From assembly GCA_947359465.1 (NCBI GenBank), contig OX375883.1, forward strand, positions 92,406,411 to 92,470,410: a DNA stretch of 64,000 bases, read 5' to 3'. The notes beneath the pieces are model-generated. The model made no database searches. It saw only the letters and a list, made by a program, of their open reading frames with translations, and was not told the DNA's origin. The DNA is from Metellina segmentata (Eukaryota > Arthropoda > Arachnida > Araneae > Tetragnathidae). Shown here one piece after another: positions 1 through 11,008 of this stretch; within the stretch, counting starts at the first letter, position 1; each line of letters begins with the position of its first letter. The translations under genes were made by a program, and so were the position numbers.

Positions 1-220
1 CAAACAACCTGCAACAATTGCCGGAAGGATCCAGGCTGGAGGAGAGAGGTAATCTAGTGCAGCTGGCCACGGCACTGGAGTAGGCATGGCTCAACATCCC
101 AGTGAACACCTTCAGAAACCTAATTGCCTCTCTTCCTGCACGTCGCGCAGCGGTCCGCTCTGCCAAAGGTTTTTATTCTGACTTTTCACAGGTGGTCACA
201 TTAATGTGACTGGACTGTGT
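1..220 (+). pseudogene. Tc1-like transposase 3' end and terminal repeat, cut by the window edge
   Basis: Translation of the first 200 bases gives the C-terminal tail typical of Tc1 transposases (NIPVNTFRNLIASLPARR followed by an AAVRSAKG-like stretch). A stop codon interrupts the frame near base 80. The downstream GGTCACATTAATGTGAC segment and the ending at about base 220 look like a Tc1 terminal inverted repeat. The catalytic residues lie outside the window, so completeness upstream cannot be judged. It is a decayed copy as seen here. Confidence 0.7.
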
Positions 221-774
221 AGTTTGTTTGCTTCAAAAGTGAAAAAAAAAGTAGTAATTTTCGAAACAAAAATGTGCAATTGTGACGTCAATATTTTGGG
301 ACAAAGGAAGTGATTGTTAAGGTTTTCAGTAACAAAATATTTAATTAATAAACGGCAAAGATGTCATTTCGTCAGCATCTCGCCAAGGGCACGAATCTAA
401 AAAATATATTTTCAGAAAAAAGTATAGTTAAGTTTTGAAGTTTATAAGGACCAGGAAAGTGTGTTTATTGAAAATATGGAATCCCATTTAGGTTAGATAA
501 GAAGTAAAGATTTGTGCGTAGGGCATAATTTATCGAACAGCATTCGAAAACAGGCCCAGTCAACTAAACTAGCTCTGCGGATCACATTGACTAAATACTA
601 TTTTTTCGCGGACCGCATATATACATCTAAAACAAAGCAAATTTGTAAAACTTATTTCGTTTATTTTTTTTGGTTAATATTCAGTTAGCGGTACAGTCAT
701 CAGCCTAGTATTAGTTTGATGATTTAATGAGTGATACATTGTTCCTTCTGGTAATTCACTTCGTGAACTTGAAG
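221..774. other. No gene seen
   Basis: AT-rich sequence with no convincing coding frame, tRNA or repeat match to the rest of the window. Confidence 0.5.
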
Positions 775-814
775 AGTGGCAAGACTTTGCGATAGTTCCA
801 CTCTATTGTGGCGA

Positions 815-859
815 CGAAAAATACCTCCACTTTCAAAGCCGTACCATCTACTAAAGATT
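815..859 (+). repeat. 45-bp direct repeat, left copy
   Basis: This 45-bp stretch recurs exactly at 1320-1364. The two copies bracket the LINE 3' fragment at 860-1319. Confidence 0.85.
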
Positions 860-1319
860 GTTGTTGCACATCCCCCTGGTGTAGGAAAGCCTACACCAGG
901 TCCAGAAGGCCCCGTCGTGCCAGATCCCCATATACTTGCAAAAAGTCCTGATCAACCAACAGCTGCTTATACGAAGCGCCAAGACAGAGAAGAAGGTGAT
1001 CAGGACTGGCAGGTAGGGAACAGGAACAAGGAGGGAAAATTCTCTTCCCGTTCTGAAATTTTATACTTTTAAGATGGCCACTTCGAAATCTGGCCATGGC
1101 CGATTGGAAAGGCCGAGGGCCACAGCATGAGATTGATAGTCCAGGGCGATTGCCAGCATACCAATGGTGGGATGGCGTACGGCGCCACACGGAAAGCAAA
1201 CGCTGTTTTCCCAGGGAGTGGACCTCAGTGGGAGTGAGACGATTCAAACAGTCCATAGGGAGATCACAGCCATTCTTGGCGAGTACATCGGCTGTCTCGT
1301 TGCCATACACCCCGATATG
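860..1319 (-). pseudogene. LINE (non-LTR retrotransposon) fragment: end of RNase H domain and C-terminal Cys/His tail
   Basis: The minus strand encodes about 139 residues. They begin with YGNETADVLAKNG, the end of a retroelement RNase H domain, where GNExAD carries the last catalytic Asp. A tail follows with an HHWY segment, an ARFRSGHLKS segment and a Cys/His cluster (CSCS...DHLLLCLG). Arthropod non-LTR elements of the I/R1/Jockey type end in this way. The reverse transcriptase and endonuclease are missing, so this is a 5'-truncated copy. It ends just past a stem-loop at 875-900 and is bracketed by exact 45-bp direct repeats. The exact clade is not resolved. Confidence 0.75.
875..900. other. 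Perfect 11-bp stem-loop at the LINE 3' end
   Basis: CCTGGTGTAGG, an AAAG loop, then CCTACACCAGG form a perfect inverted repeat. It overlaps the LINE stop codon region. A terminal RNA hairpin would fit 3'-end recognition by the LINE reverse transcriptase; that role is inference. Confidence 0.6.
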
Positions 1320-1364
1320 CGAAAAATACCTCCACTTTCAAAGCCGTACCATCTACTAAAGATT
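1320..1364 (+). repeat. 45-bp direct repeat, right copy
   Basis: Exact second copy of 815-859. Confidence 0.85.
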
Positions 1365-1449
1365 AACAGAGTGCATTGCATCGCCAACGGTGTAAGGATG
1401 TAGTTGCCAAGCCTTGCCGCTAAACATGCAATATTACGGGATTAAATAA

Positions 1450-1680
1450 TAACCATGCAACGTTAAGGGATTTACAAATCTGCCAGAAACACATTTGTAA
1501 ACGTTAAAAAAATATATTGCATACGTCAATAATATAAATATGCGTAAATAAACTATATATAATACAATCTGAGATGACAACACTGTACCGTGACATAAAT
1601 AAAATGAAAGAAAATTCCACAACGGGCGAAAAACCAACAAAAAAAACAATGAAATAAAAAAAATGAAAAGGACCAATTAA
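1450..1680 (-). repeat. Fragment of the E-type MITE, reverse orientation
   Basis: Read on the minus strand, this matches the interior of the E copy at about 4590-4750, including the TTTATGTCACGGTACAGTG-like stretch and the run around TTTACGCATATTTATATTA. Neither terminal repeat is present. The long reading frame here is an AT-rich by-product. Confidence 0.6.
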
Positions 1681-1790
1681 TCAAAGGATTGTTTATCTTT
1701 AAGGTACAGCTACACTCTACGTTTATAGTGGTGGTAATGGCCCAGGCGATATTTTAGGCGCACTTCTAGTAGCAAGTTACGGTAGATTTA

Positions 1791-2238
1791 GGTCCGGTGC
1801 ACACATCTGGTTTTTCAACGTGCGGCGCCGCTGCGGCACCGAAGCCTAACTATGCACACATATCCTTGAAATGACGCAAATTCTCATTTCGCGCCATTTG
1901 CGATAAATATTCTATCGAAAAAAAAGTGTTTATTTCGCTTACTCGGTGTAAAAAAATTATATTTGAAACAAATTAGACGTTACTGGATACAACCATTTAT
2001 TATTATTTATATTCCATTTATTTATGAAAACAAGGTACTTCAGAACGGAGACGCATGTGCGGCGTGCTGCGGCGCCGTGCGGAACTGTGGTACAAATTGC
2101 ACGCAAGTTGGACGTGCGTCGCCTCAGCGGCGCCGGAGGCATGTCTGCGCTACTCCATTGGATCTAATGTATCTCAGACCGCACTTGCGTTGCGACAGCG
2201 GCGCCGCACGTTGAAAAACCGGATGTGTGCACCGGGCC
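1791..2238. mobile_element. GC-rich MITE with GGYCCGGTGCACAC termini
   Basis: This 448-bp insert in E copy 1 has inverted ends of about 46 bp, opening GGTCCGGTGCACACATC and closing with the complement of GGCCCGGTGCACACATC. The ends contain GCGGCGCCGCTG, which makes a sharp GC island in AT-rich DNA. The flanks read TTA and TAA, so the target duplication is TA or a 3-bp TWA type. A 3-bp TWA duplication with GG-start ends would fit PIF/Harbinger, but this is not proven. A second copy lies near 34084. Confidence 0.75.
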
Positions 2239-2832
2239 TAAGGCAACTCATATGTCTTTACGGTTATTGTGGTTTTCAAGGCAACCTAGGCAAACGGTAA
2301 CTTTCAACTGTCATTTTGAATATTCTAGAAAATTCTTCCAAAACCCGTTAAAGTCGGTTGATTTCATTGGTTTGTTTAAAATTTTTACTTCGTTTCCATT
2401 GGTTATCTTAATTTAAAAGTATCCTTTTTGATTGCATTGGTCATTTAAAAATTTTTGTGTGTGATATCATTGGTTAATTTATCTATATTTCTACAGTTGT
2501 GGAATTTTATTTTACTGTAAAATTTTTCACGAAACGTTTCTGCGTTTTGTTTCTTAGCCATTTGTGGAATTTTTGTTTTTAATAATTTTTTATGGAACAG
2601 TTCTGACGTATCAGGTTGTATTATTTCTTGCTTTTTTTTCTTTAAAAAAATCTTTTTTTTTCCTTCTTACAAACAGGTCTACTGTATTTAGTGCAATTGA
2701 TGTTTCAGGGTATTATAACCCAACATTCGCAGCTTAGTTTTTCTGCTTGTTTCACAAATGTGTTTAAGCTTACTACTTTTTGCGAATGTTTTTTAAAAAT
2801 ATACTTTTCAAAACATTCTCAAATGTGTTTTC

Positions 2833-3654
2833 GGTACAGCTACACTCTAGGTTTATGAGTGATGGCAACGACTTGGCAATTTTCTTTGGCGCACTTCTAG
2901 TAGCGAGTTCGATAAAGTAAGGCAACCCATCTTTCGTTTCGGTTGTTATGGTTTTCATGGCAACCTCGGCAAACGGAAATTTTCATTTTGAATATTCTAG
3001 AAAGTTCTTCCAAAATCCGTTCAAGTCGTTTGGTTTCATTGATTCGTTTGAAATTTTTTCTTTCCTCCCATTGGTTATTTTAATTTTAAAATATCCTTTG
3101 ATTGCATTGGTCGTTTAAAATTTTTTTCTTTGATACCATTGGTTTATTTATTTGTATTTCTACAGTTGTGGAATTTTTATTTCATAATAATTTTTTCTTT
3201 ACGGCAGAGTTCTGACATGTATTGTTTTTCGCATTTGTGGAATATTCTTGCTTTGTAATTTTTTTTCTCGGAACCGTTCTGATGTATCAGGTTGTATTAT
3301 TTCTTGCTTTTTTTTTCTTTTAAAAATCTTTTTCTTTTTCAACTTGCCTACTGTATTTAGTGTAATTGATAAGTTTCACGGTATTCTTTACCCAACATCC
3401 GTAGCTTAGTTTCTCTGCTGGTTCACAAATGTGTTTTGATATGTGCTTAAGTTTACTACTTTTTGTGAAAGTTTTTAAAAAATATTGTTTTTAAAATGTT
3501 CTGAAAATGTTTAAAAAGTGTGTTTTGAAAAGAAAAAAAATGTTGACAGTAAAAGGATTTAGGAAATAATTCTTTCCTTTGCGACTTTAGAAGTTCGCCA
3601 AAAAAATCGCCAAGGCCGTTGCCTTCGCTCATAAACGTAGAGTGTAGCTGTTCC
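2833..3654. mobile_element. E-type MITE copy 2, inserted in copy 1
   Basis: This 822-bp element has terminal repeats of roughly 60-70 bp, starting GGTACAGCTACACTCTAGG and ending with the complement of GGAACAGCTACACTCTACG. It is flanked by a perfect 8-bp target duplication GTGTTTTC (2825-2832 and 3655-3662). The interior is T-rich with no coding frame. An 8-bp duplication suits hAT or P superfamily enzymes, but the GGTACAG terminus is not a typical hAT end, so the superfamily is open. Confidence 0.85.
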
Positions 3655-3793
3655 GTGTTTTCAAGCTTTCCTTTTCCATTATAAAAAGAAAAATATGTAA
3701 AAAATAATTATTTTCTTGGCAACTTTAAAACTGCGCCAAAAAAAAATCGCCAAGGCCGTTGCCACAATTATAAACGTAGACTGTAGCTGTACC

Positions 3794-4239
3794 AACATGG
3801 TAAGCACATTTAGTGGAATATAAGTATTATACTTACTATTGAGCGCGCAGTTTTCATTTTATTGAGCGTATCAATTCGACAAGAGTCGGTCATTTTCACT
3901 TTAGTTACGATTATATTGTTTTTCGTATTAAGAGGATTGGAATCACCGGAGTCATCGGATATCGTTATATCATCCATCTGTAAATTGCACGAAGAACTGG
4001 TTATTGGAAGGCAAAATAAAGTAGGACTATTAGTTTTCTCGAATGCAGATACATTTCATTAATAAATGACGTTTCACTTAGCAAACATTTGAATTGGTTG
4101 TTGATATTTGTTGATATTTACTCATTTTCTTGTGCATTGATAAGTGCTCTAGTGGCAATGCTTTTTTCGCTAGACTTGTTCAATTCTAGCATTTAGTATT
4201 TACTAGTGTTAAAACATCTGTATTTTAAGTTTTTCTTTT
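3794..4239. other. No gene seen
   Basis: An open stretch of 66 codons at 3862-4062 has no recognisable domain. No other feature was seen. Confidence 0.4.
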
Positions 4240-5170
4240 GGAATCACCTTCAATCTACGTTTATCGTGATGGCAACGGCCTTGGCACTTTTTTTGGCACA
4301 AGTTTAGTAGCGAGTTATGGCAGGTTAAGGCAACCCATCTGTTTTACTGTTATTTCGTTTTTAAGGCAACCTCGGCAAGCGGAAAGTTCAAAGTTTCATT
4401 TTGAACATTCTAGAAAGTTCTTTCAAAATCCGTTAAAATGTCGTTTGATTTCATTGATCCGTTTGAAACTGTTTCTATGATTCCATTTATTATTTTAATT
4501 TTAAATTATCCTTTGATTTCATTGGCCATTTCCAATTTTTTTTCTTTGATTTCATTGGTTTCATTGATATCAGTCAGTTTTTCGCCAGTCGTGAAATTTT
4601 CTTTAAATTCATTTTAATTTATGTCACGGTACAGTGCTGTCATCTCAGGTTGCATTTTATATTTTTTAAACTTTTTTTTTATTTACGTATATTTATATTA
4701 TTTACGAATGCAATACACTTTAAAAAGGTTTTCAAATATGTTTCTAAAGCTTGTTACTTTCCGATGTTTTTAAATTTTTTTTTTAATTTCCAATGGAAAG
4801 GCAGTACAATTGCGAAGACAAATACACATACAATACAATACAAAGTACAGAGTTGACCGAGGTCATTTTAGCCTTATACAAGGCCAGAAGTGATGGTCAC
4901 TTGTGAAGGGGTACCCAGTGGGTGAACCATCATTGTCCCTAACAAAGGACAGCACAATTTATATCCATGCCCTAACCCCGGATTCGAACCAGGAACGTTC
5001 CGATCCAGAGGTCAACACCTTGACCACAAGACCGGTTGGTTGGCACTTTCCGATGTAAAAATGAAAACATTTTTGAAACAAAACTATTTCCTTGGCGACT
5101 TTGGAAGTGCGATAAAAATAAAAGCTCCACGGTCGTTGCCATCACGATAAACGTAGACTAAAGCTGTACC
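4240..5170. mobile_element. E-type MITE copy 3 (split by a SINE)
   Basis: It begins GGAATCACCTTCAATCTACG and ends with the complement of GGTACAGCTTTAGTCTACG. The interior matches the other E copies. The flanking 8-mers TTTCTTTT (4232-4239) and GTTCTTTT (5171-5178) match at 7 of 8 positions. A 277-bp SINE sits inside at 4768-5044. Confidence 0.75.
4768..5044 (-). mobile_element. tRNA-derived SINE, second family (SINE-B): common head, different body
   Basis: On the minus strand it opens with the tRNA-like head found on the main SINE family of this window (GACCAACCGGTNT, then a TGGTNAAGGTG A-box-like segment, then the B box GGTTCGAATCC). The body is unrelated to the main family (GGGACAATGATGGTTCACCC region) and it ends in an A-rich tail. 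It is bounded by a perfect 12-bp target duplication ACTTTCCGATGT (4756-4767 and 5045-5056), so both ends are defined. Length 277 bp. Confidence 0.85.
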
Positions 5171-5215
5171 GTTCTTTTAAACGGAAAGTACTGAACAAAT
5201 TTTGGGCTGGCTTGG

Positions 5216-5532
5216 AAGGTAGGCATTTAATTAACGTCGCACTGGAGCAACACAATGGGCTATTGGCGACGGTCCCGGATCAAACCCAAAGGGAAAGATC
5301 CGAGGACAACGCCACTATATTTTAAACCACGGTTAGATGACGAGGTTCACAACTGAGATGGTACCTCACTCTAAAAATTTCCACACCATGCCAACGTCAG
5401 AACCTTTGAGACCACGACTGATTTGACGTGCAGCAATCCCTTCATGTAAACGACGGTCACTAGTAAATTTGAAGTCATAATCTTCCTGTTGCTAGTCCGT
5501 TTCTGTTCCAACTGGGATACCACGATAGTCTT
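5216..5532 (-). mobile_element. SINE, main body with head type 2
   Basis: Minus-strand copy of the main SINE body (ends in the complement of ACTGGAGCAACACAATGGGC). It lacks head type 1. Its 5' end matches a second head seen at 24874-25204, 47325 and 50517, with CAGTTGGAACAGAAACGG and ACTAGCAACAGGAAG segments. The near-perfect 12-bp duplication GGGCTGGCTTGG / GGGTTGGCTTGG (5204-5215 and 5533-5544) fixes the boundaries. Length 317 bp. Confidence 0.8.
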
Positions 5533-5785
5533 GGGTTGGCTTGGTTTATCACTCTATGATCACCTTTTGCTACACGAGGGTTAACTAGATAGGGATATTG
5601 TAACTGTAAGATTAAAGCTGATGAAAAGGTGAGTATAGTTTTGATATAAAGACTTGTGTGTGGTAACGATTTTCACGTGCATTTTATAGCGAATTGTGAC
5701 AGGCAAAGGTAACTCTTTTTTATTAGGATTATGGCAACCAAATGATTATTTGAATCTCTTATTAATGTCTGTAAATAATTATTTA

Positions 5786-6433
5786 CTAGGGGGCCCGCCC
5801 CCTGCTCGCTGACGCTCGCCAGCCCCCGGAGGATTGCTTCGCAGTCCTCATTGTTTCGCTGCGCGAACCTATGCTCGCTTCGCTCGCCTCGATGAAGACA
5901 CGTGTCCTAGCAGAAGGATTGTTTACATAATATGATATTCCAAAAAAATGTTTTTCAAATCTAAATTTGCTGTTTTACAGAAAATATATACAGTACCTCT
6001 GAAATCAGAATTCAAATGAAAACTTTGAGTAAATTTTGACTCGAAATGTGAGCGTTGCTTTGGAAATTGAAAACTCAGCATGTTGTTTGCGTGTACATTT
6101 CCCCAGCACTCGAACGACCGACACTTTTTCATTGCGTTTGTTGCCGAAAGTTGTAGTGCAAGCGTCTTGTTGCACTATAATTGTTGGCCCTGAAAAGGAC
6201 CGTTTTTTAAATGGCCCTGAAAAGATCCTCCGCTTTCTTTGATTTCTATTAAAAAATAACTGCAAAAGCCTAACTAAATTCCTTTTTTTTTTCAATAAAA
6301 TTTCATCCGATAACGCTATAAATTCAATTGATCACGAGACTTTGTGGTAAACAAACAATTGTACAGTGTTGCCAAAACGCGATAACAAATAATGTCTTTT
6401 TTGCGTGCCACGTAAGAGAATTATATATATTAA
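5786..6433 (-). mobile_element. Non-autonomous Helitron, copy H1
   Basis: On the minus strand the 3' end is GGGGGCGGGCCCCCTAG followed by host T, a hairpin directly before CTAG as Helitrons require. The 5' end resembles TATATATATAATTCTCTTACG but the terminal TC is mutated in this copy. The GC-rich terminal 120 bp carries several short hairpins; the rest is AT-rich and has no Rep/helicase coding. About 650 bp, with four closely similar copies and one remnant elsewhere in the window. Confidence 0.8.
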
Positions 6434-6649
6434 TTATTTATTATTTTTATTTTACCACGCCTAAACTCAAATTTGATAGAACAAATGCGATCTTTTATAT
6501 CAATTATCAAAAAACATGGCTCCATTACATTTAAACTGATCAATTCATCAAATGTGCTTGCGAAGTAGTAGTGAAAATAATCAGTTGTGCAGAATTTTAA
6601 TTCGTTTTTTAAAATTATTTTCGTTTATTTTTAATTACTAGGGCAACTT

Positions 6650-7419
6650 TTTTGTTGCAGTAAAAATGGTAAAAGTTGCATTTATCATTCCCTAAAGTTG
6701 CATTTATGGAAATAAAGTTGCATTTATTTTTGATACACTAAATTCTAAAATAAAATATTCGCAAAAAATGAAAAAATTCAAAATATATTGACAATTATAG
6801 TCGTGTACAACAGTATTGTAATACATTCTAAAACACAGAAAAACGTTGAATGGTCGATTTTTGCCCAGTAATTTCTATAACATTGAAAAACTGCGCCATC
6901 CGCAGTCATATAATGTGCTGTATCGGATAGCAGAAGCGCAAAATCCTTTCGCTCAACATTCAGAGATTTTAAAACGTCATCTACAAGGCGAACAACATAT
7001 TAATGATCGACACTCACCTCTCAAACTCTGCAGTCGATTACGCAAGTTTCCTCTAGAAAATCAAGAGTGCAACCAATATTTTAAAGTATTTCTTGCCATT
7101 TATTTCACTTTCGTCTTAGGACGAACCTCTTCTTTCCATGTACTTGTTTGATCCGCAATACTTAGGCGTTCGCAAGATCAGACACACGCGATCGAAGGGT
7201 TAGTTCAGAGGGCAAAAAATGAAATAGTAATTTCATATTAATTAATTTTAAGCTACATTTTAAAAAGTGGCAGGTGGTTGCATTTATGCAGAAAGTTGCA
7301 TTTAAGTTGCAGTTATAACTCACAATACACTCCATGTAGGAGGAATTTTGTTTTTAGTACTTTACATGCAGCGCAGAACGTGTAAAAGAAGTTGCATTTG
7401 TTGCAAAACGTTGCCCAGT
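6650..7419 (-). mobile_element. Element with GGGCAAC ends and GTTGCATTTAT subrepeats, copy 1
   Basis: The 770-bp element opens AGGGCAACTTTTTTGTTGC and closes with the complement of ACTGGGCAACGTTTTGC. Flanking 8-mers TAATTACT and AAATTACT match at 7 of 8. Several GTTGCATTTAT-type subrepeats lie near both ends. The centre matches the larger copy at 20272-21356, in inverted orientation. It therefore contains a rotted piece of the same hAT-like transposase on the minus strand; the plus-strand frame over 6846-7151 is antisense to it. Confidence 0.7.
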
Positions 7420-7436
7420 AAATTACTAAAAATTAA

Positions 7437-8627
7437 GGCTACACAATACCCTAAAAATGACAAAAATATCGAATTTTTTTTTTGCATTTTTTGATGGCGC
7501 ATTCAGTTGGGAAGCTTGCCTCAAAATTCTAGATCTGATATCCAATTAGTTTTAAAGATATTTGAAGTTTTCTGAGTGTTGTCAGTGTCAAAATTTGACA
7601 GCATAGAGGAGTGGGCGTGGTTAAATTCGGTTTTTTTTAAATGTAATTTTACATTCTTATAATTCATAAAAATATTTTTGAATAAAATCAATTCCTTTGG
7701 TAAAATGGCTATTATTTTCAACTTTCACTACTAAAATCGTATCTGTCAGTTTATGTTCTGCGTTCTCTTCTCAGTCTCATTACTAGCTAACCAATATTGA
7801 TAAAAAGGTCTTTTTCAAAACCAATATTTGGTTACGATTGCTATATATAATATATTATAATCAAAATTTGGTAAATATTTGGTATAAAAATATTTTGTTA
7901 GGATTAATATAAATAATTTGTCGCTGCCGTAACAAATGTTTTTCATCATAGGTAAACATAATATTTTGAATTAAAAAAGATATATTCAATCACATTGAGT
8001 TAAATTAGTGTTTTGGTGCATTTTATAAGTTGATAAATAACATATTAAAAAATTAGACCTCTACATGCATTATTAGTTTTTGTTTTATGACTTCAAAAAC
8101 TTAAAATGCATTTTTCTCAGACTTTTATTTTTGTGGATTCAAGTGTTTTCAATTCCCTAACGTTTTTTTTCTGTACAAGATTCAGATTAGAAATTTTTTG
8201 TACAAACTTTCATACATATGTACTATAAAAATTAGTATGGATTAAGGTCTGAGAGTTCTAGTAATTTTTTAAAAAAAATGTCAAAGTTAATATTTTTAGA
8301 ATTTTCCTGTTTTTTTCAGGTTTAGCTACAAAAATAATTATTAAAATTCAACAATGAGACTGATGGTCAATTCTGTACTAACTTTTGTTCCCAACTATCC
8401 CCAAGAAATATATATATCACTTAAAATAACCAAAAAATATTAAAAATTGAATATTTTATAAGAGTTTAAAAAAACTTCAAAAATTTCAATTTTTAAAATA
8501 ATGGTCTTTGTTAAACTGACTTTTTTTTATTGCATTCAGTTTAATAATATAATCTGAAAAAAGTCATTAATTACTTTTAATGTTACTGTCTGTAGAAAAT
8601 TTTTGTGAAAAAGGGTACTGTGTAGCC
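7437..8627. mobile_element. TTAA-flanked MITE with GGCTACACARTACCC ends
   Basis: This 1,191-bp AT-rich element begins GGCTACACAATACCCT and ends with the complement of GGCTACACAGTACCCT. TTAA lies on both sides (7433-7436 and 8628-8631). A TTAA duplication is typical of piggyBac and Kolobok transposons. The short reading frames inside it have no recognisable domain, so it is probably non-autonomous. Its terminal sequence differs from the Kolobok-like element at 58933. Confidence 0.75.
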
Positions 8628-8631
8628 TTAA

Positions 8632-9989
8632 AACGACGTTTTTTCCCTTAAAAAATTCTTACTTGACGCAACTGATTTACTTGAAAGCTCCAGTGTGATG
8701 ACAATTAAAAATACCAAATACCTATGCTACATAACCGTAGCTGCAATATAATCAATACAAAGTTGTACAAGATAAGAGTAAAAAGTGAAGTTCCTTTTTC
8801 CGATAATTTTTTTTGAGTAGTAATATACCAAAAGACCCCAATCTGATATTCAAATATATCTTTATTTCGTTAATTAGCTGTTTTGTTACAGAAACTGCAA
8901 CATACTGATAAAATTTATTCGGATTAAATTCTAAAACTGAATATGACTCTGACAGCTTCCTGAGTTAACGCAGAAACGAACGAGCGCCATTTTGAAATAA
9001 AAAATAACTATTTCAAAATGGTTGGTGCTGTGGACTGAAACGATACAAGTATAGTGCTTGGATGATGAAAAATGTCCCAAAAGTGTTTCAAAACGGGAAT
9101 CTGATCTTGACAACCTGATATGCCCTGGACTCTAATAACACCGCAAGTTCTCGAACATTTTCAAATTATTCCAAAAACAAATAAAGTTTTTATATTTTCG
9201 AATATAAATGACCCGAAACTCCCCTGCGAATGGAAAATCAATTCTGATCTTATCCATCTTTGTAATACATCTTCGAGGGAATACAAAAAAGTTCGAATTT
9301 ATACTAAAAGGAGTTCTATTTTTAAAAATCAGTCGAACCGAAAGTTGTTTCCTTTCTTATTTTGAGATTCAGCTGCTGATGTCACCGTACAGGATCCCCA
9401 TTTTTGGAATATCCTCTTACGTTTTTTTTCTTTCCTTGTGAAAGACATTTTTAAATTGAAAATGATTGAGCCATTTTCCCTGGATCCAGCAAGGCATTAT
9501 TCCTGAATTCGAAACCGGAGCCCAGTTTGGGTTTAATATTTTGCAGGCTGATGGTATTTCTGATTGCGCCCAGTCAGGAATTATTTCCGAATATTTTCAG
9601 AATTCTTGCTTTGTAACTGGTACTTTACGAAGGGGATTTCGAAGATTTATGTACCGAAAGATGTTTCGGGATTTCAAGTTCTTCAGCAACGCTAAGATAT
9701 GAAATCCAAGTAGAGTTCATACAATAATTGAAAACACTTCGTAGAATACCACACTACGAATACAAGCGATTAAAAATATTTATGGGTAAAATGTATCATC
9801 TGGTGTGAACGTATTTTCTAGGCGTAAATAAAATTGAAATTTTATTTTATTTTAAAGAACAAAGCATATTTTTGGGCTACAAAGTATCTTATGTCTCATG
9901 GCCGGACTCTTATTTGTTTACTGGGAAGGTAACGGAAGCCTCGCGCCTGTGGCTTGGTTCTAAAATTATTTTTTTGTTCCATTAACCCT
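8632..9989. other. No gene seen
   Basis: AT-rich DNA with short reading frames (for example 9120-9365 and 9466-9702) that show no domain, biased codon use or repeat relationship. Confidence 0.4.
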
Positions 9990-10908
9990 CTAACGGCTAT
10001 ATTCACAAGTCTCGAGTTAACCCGAGGATCATCAGATCCACGGGTCAATGTTGAATAGCGGATCATCAAGAAACGTATACTCAAACGGCGGGTTAAGTGA
10101 TCCACGGATTAAAATGATACGCTCGCTGTGATTGGCTACTACCGTCTACTAACAATCACGTGATGTTGTTTACATTTGTTAAGAGCGACGCCCGAATCCG
10201 TATTCATACTGGTCAAAGACGTACTTAACCGCAGAATTGATCCAAAATTGTGATTTTAATAGAACGCAGACGGCCTTTTAATTTGGGTTTGGAAAAGGAA
10301 ATGTATTTAATTTCAAATTGGATTTTTACGGAAACCCCAATTTTGAAATGAAGAATTGTTCACAATGCCTTGAGAAATCAATGTAATCCGATTATCTTTA
10401 TACTTGTCAGAGTAGGTGTATGCTGGTGTAAAGTAAAGTAACTTGTACTGTCAATTTTCATTCATTTTCGTAATAAATCAACAAAATAATTTTTGCATCT
10501 GACATGGCCATATTCTACCTTTAGCTCTCTGTTTGGGTTCTACTATGGCGAGTCAGAATATAGTTAGAACCAAAGCACATCTGGGCATATCTATTTCATA
10601 AAACATGTTATCACGTTCTTTTTCCGATTCATATAATATCAATTGAATGCGTCTTCGCAAGAATATTGTAATTTAGCACAAAATGAAGTGTGCCGTCCAT
10701 TTTGTTTTGTTCGCTTCTTTCGCAGAAAAATAGTACTGCGCGTGCGTAACTCTCAACCAAGAGTTAATTCGTCGATTTCGGAGGATCAAAATGTAACACC
10801 GAAACGGCAGTTTAAACCACGGATCAGGCATTGTGAATACGGTTTTTTCGATAACCCGGGGATTATCGTTGATCCGCGGGTTAACTCGGACTTGTGAATA
10901 CGACCTTA
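9990..10908. mobile_element. MITE with GTATTCACAAGTC ends and GATCC(A/G)CGG subrepeats
   Basis: The left end (GGCTATATTCACAAGTC, then GAGTTAACCCG) is the inverted counterpart of the right end (complement of GGTCGTATTCACAAGTCCG, then AGTTAACCCGCGGATC). Imperfect inverted repeats of about 35-40 bp bound about 920 bp. Further inside each end GATCCACGG/GATCCGCGG motifs recur, and ATTGTGAATACGGTTTTTTCG repeats the terminal motif. Flanks TAA and TTA leave the duplication unclear; a PIF/Harbinger-type origin is possible. No transposase frame is visible. Confidence 0.65.
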
Positions 10909-11008
10909 AATGTTTCTAAATTTTAGTAGTGTTGGCCAAGTTCATCTCAGTACTGCCCTACAGAATTTAGCAGTTGGTGATATAGATAGATGCTACGACT
11001 AGTTGGTA

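Larger units (their letters stand above)
1703..3793. mobile_element. E-type MITE copy 1 (host of two nested insertions)
   Basis: It starts with GGTACAGCTACACTCTACG and ends with the inverted complement (CGTAGACTGTAGCTGTACC). Next to each end lies a longer imperfect terminal repeat containing ATGGCAACGGCCTTGGCG-like and TTTGGCGCACTTCTA-like motifs. Two insertions split it: a GC-rich MITE at 1791-2238 and a second E copy at 2833-3654. Without them it would be about 810 bp, the same as the nested copy. It has no coding capacity. I could not find a clean target duplication for this outer copy. Confidence 0.75.

Noticed and set aside
1434..1676. 80-codon hydrophobic frame resembling a membrane protein
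   Set aside because: It is a T-rich E-type MITE interior; the same sequence occurs inside E copy 3.
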